64,000 bases of DNA. Origin: Saccharomycopsis malanga. Lineage: Eukaryota; Ascomycota; Saccharomycetes; Ascoideales; Saccharomycopsidaceae. Positions 62,194-64,000 of the stretch are shown one piece after another; position 1 is the first letter of the stretch; every line of letters starts with the position of its first letter. The notes beneath the pieces are model-generated. The model had not been told where the DNA came from and did no database searches. It saw only the letters and a program-made list of their open reading frames with translations. Location: NCBI GenBank assembly GCA_004014935.1, contig CP025326.1:1463953-1527952 (forward strand), in the 5' to 3' direction. The translations under genes and the position numbers were made by a program.

Positions 62194-63770
62194 CATAAAA
62201 TAAAGGGGATTAATATATTTGCTGGATGAGAGAGGATAGGACAGGGAGAATATAGGAGTTTTACCAGCCAAGATAGGTATTTGAGTTGAAAGGAAAATAG
62301 TGGATAGAGTAGTGAGATACATGCAAAGGAGCTGAAAGGTTGCAGACAGGTACTTGTACACGTATGTGAAGCTAAACAAAGAGAAAATAGGATTGACTGA
62401 GTGCCAGTAGGTATTTGGAGCCAATATGAAGTAGTAAAGGAAACAAATGTTGGGAGAATTGATGAGATATGTTGAAGAACTTTTAGGAGTAGAAGGATTA
62501 TAGATTAGCGATTAATATAGTTTAAAGAGTCAGACTGGACCGGTTTGGAGAGATTATTTAAGAGAGAAAGTAAGATATGTAGTTATGGATGACAGGGGTA
62601 TTAAAAACAGAGAGAAACCAGAGAAGGAGAAGATTTTTAAAGAAGAAAAAGGAAATAACAGGGTTTATAAAGAAGGATAAGAAGTAGATAGAAAGTAAGT
62701 TAGCAGAGTATTGAAGAGTATATAGTGATGAATGAAATTTAAAGAAGGAAAGGAGATTAAGGAGAAAGAGAAAGGAACAAGTAGAGAAAATAGTAGGGAG
62801 AAGAAGGAGAGATAGGATTGTGGAGATATTAAAATTTTGATAGTAATTATGAAAAGAAATAGATTTGGATAATATTGAAAAATGTAAAGTTGAAGAGGAT
62901 TTAACACTATGACACAAGCATAGAGATGAGTAAAAAATTGAAAGCAAAAAAAAAGATGAATTGAAAATTTTCTGTAATAGATTGAAAGAGAATGAGAAAG
63001 ACATGGATATAGAGATGAATAAAGAGAAGGAAAAAGAGTAATAAGAGAGATTATTAAGAATAAAAGGGATAAAGGGATAAAGGGAGACAGGGGTAAAGAG
63101 AAAGAGGAGAGTAAAAGAGGCAAAAGGGGGAAGAAAGGAAGGGGATAGAAAGTAGAAAATAGGGGATATTAGGGGATTAGTTCGGGAGATAATTAAGTAG
63201 AGGAGATTGAACAAAAGAATAGATTAGAATAAGCATTAAGAAAACAAGGTAGCGAAGTAGTAAAGTAGTAAAGTAGTAAAGTAGTAAAGTAGTAAAGTAG
63301 TAAAGTAGTGAAGTACTAAAGTACTAAAGTAGTGAAGTAGTGAAGTAGTAAAGTAGTAAAGTAGTAAAGTAGTAAAGTAGTAAAGTAGTAAGGTAGTGAA
63401 GTAGTGAAGTAGTGAAGTAGTGAAGTAGTGAAGTAGTGAAGTAGTGAAGTAGTAAAGTAGTGAAGTAGTGAAGTAGTAAAGTAGTAAAGTAGTAAAGTAG
63501 TAAAGTAGCCAAGTAGCCAAGTAGTGAGGTAGTGAGGTAGCCAAGTAGTGAGGTAGTGAGGTAGTAAAATAGCAAGGGACAAGGACTAGAGGAGGCAAGG
63601 AAGTGAGGAAGCAGGGTAACAAGGAAGCCAATAAGCGAGAAGGCAGGGTAGCATGGAGGTAAGGATGGTCGGATGTGAGGTAGTTAGTAGGTAAGGATGC
63701 GAGGAGGCAGGGAGATAGATTGTGAGATGGTGAGGAGAAGGGTGGGTGAGGGTGTAAAGTATGTTAGGAA
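62194..63770. repeat. Subtelomeric duplicated block II, outer copy
   Basis: It begins ATAAAATAAAGGGGATTAAT like the inner copy, carries about 870 bp not found there (62322-63194), then the satellite and the G-rich spacer leading into the telomere. The top strand is strongly purine-rich from about 62440 onward. The minus-strand frame of 218 codons (62558-63214) is simple hydrophobic sequence produced by this bias. Confidence 0.85.
63246..63560. repeat. 8-bp satellite AAGTAGTA/AAGTAGTG, outer tract
   Basis: About 39 units, with homogenised sub-blocks of TAAAGTAG, TGAAGTAG and GCCAAGTA, twice as long as the inner tract. It begins and ends in the same flanks. Confidence 0.95.
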
Positions 63771-64000
63771 GTGGGGTAAGGGTGTCAGTGGGGTAAGGGT
63801 GTCAGTGGGGTAAGGGTGTCAGTGGGGTAAGGGTGTCAGTGTGGGGTAAGGGTGGGGTGTCAGTGGGGTAAGGGTGTCAGTGGGGTAAGGGGTAGTGGGG
63901 TAAGGGTGTCAGTGGGGTAAGGGTGTCAGTGGGGTAAGGGTGTCAGTGGGGTAAGGGTGTCAGTGGGGTAAGGGTGTCAGTGGGGTAAGGGTGTCAGTGG
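63771..64000 (+). repeat. Terminal telomere array, 17-bp unit
   Basis: About 14 units of TGTCAGTGGGGTAAGGG, G-strand running 5'-3' toward the window edge, as expected for a right chromosome end. Three irregular units occur at 63840-63862 and 63888-63900 (extra TG, extra GG, a shortened GGTAGTG unit). Confidence 0.93.

Noticed and set aside
62558-63631. Minus-strand open frames of 88-218 codons rich in Leu, Phe, Ser, Tyr
   Set aside because: They arise from the purine-rich top strand and the 8-bp satellite; no motif, and residue use mirrors the repeat.
1-64000. CRISPR-like arrays
   Set aside because: The tandem arrays here have no constant spacers; they are microsatellites, satellites and telomere repeats, and the genome is eukaryotic.

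Overview
The window is about 64 kb from one chromosome end of an ascomycete (budding) yeast. The evidence is: compact genes with few short GT-AG introns and TACTAAC-type branch points; a full set of Saccharomycotina orthologues (DSS4, ATG1, SAK1, MDS3/PMD1, EFG1/PHD1-type APSES factor, GTS1, MIG1, RPL30); and a 17-bp G-rich telomere repeat at the right edge. It is not Saccharomyces: the telomere repeat differs, a GH125 mannosidase is present, and the RPL30 promoter carries a Cbf1-type CACGTG next to a Tbf1-type CCCTAA. I could not fix the genus. CTG is a rare leucine-type codon here and I could not settle its meaning, although one CTG sits at a usually leucine position in the phosphotransferase at 39.8 kb.

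Layout. 0.1-5.6 kb: DSS4 and a vacuolar-type MRP/ABCC transporter, both leftward. 5.6-9.7 kb: mostly non-coding, with one small secreted protein (7567-8253) that has an anionic middle and a cationic amphipathic tail. 9.7-23.7 kb: ATG1 (51-nt intron), the Snf1-activating kinase SAK1 and the kelch protein MDS3. 25.3-26.7 kb: an EFG1-like regulator in very long flanks rich in TGCAT and ACGCG motifs. 26.7-32.5 kb: a repeat-rich zone around a CRH-type cell-wall transglycosylase, with microsatellites, a dispersed repeat family of at least eight copies, a solo LTR and a tRNA relic. 32.5-56.0 kb: a gene-dense arm with an Msn2/4-like factor, GTS1 (55-nt intron), an ACAD10-type phosphotransferase, MIG1, another C2H2 factor, a Zn2Cys6 factor, an RTA1-type membrane protein, a GH125 mannosidase and RPL30 (256-nt intron). 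56.0-64.0 kb: subtelomere without recognisable intact genes.

The subtelomere is built from two partly duplicated blocks. An inner copy ends in two internal telomere units (58251-58286). An outer copy, interrupted by about 1.3 kb that includes an LTR fragment, ends in the terminal telomere array (63771-64000). Both copies carry an 8-bp satellite with a purine-rich top strand and a well conserved non-coding core containing Pol III-like A and B boxes.

Functional links. SAK1 (activates Snf1) and MIG1 (repressor controlled by Snf1) belong to one glucose-signalling pathway. ATG1, the Msn2-like factor, MDS3 and EFG1 are further nutrient, stress and morphogenesis regulators. They are separate transcription units, so their proximity is probably chance.

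The best candidates for something undescribed are the secreted amphipathic-peptide precursor, the dispersed repeat family with a tRNA-like core, and the nested subtelomere with its conserved non-coding core.
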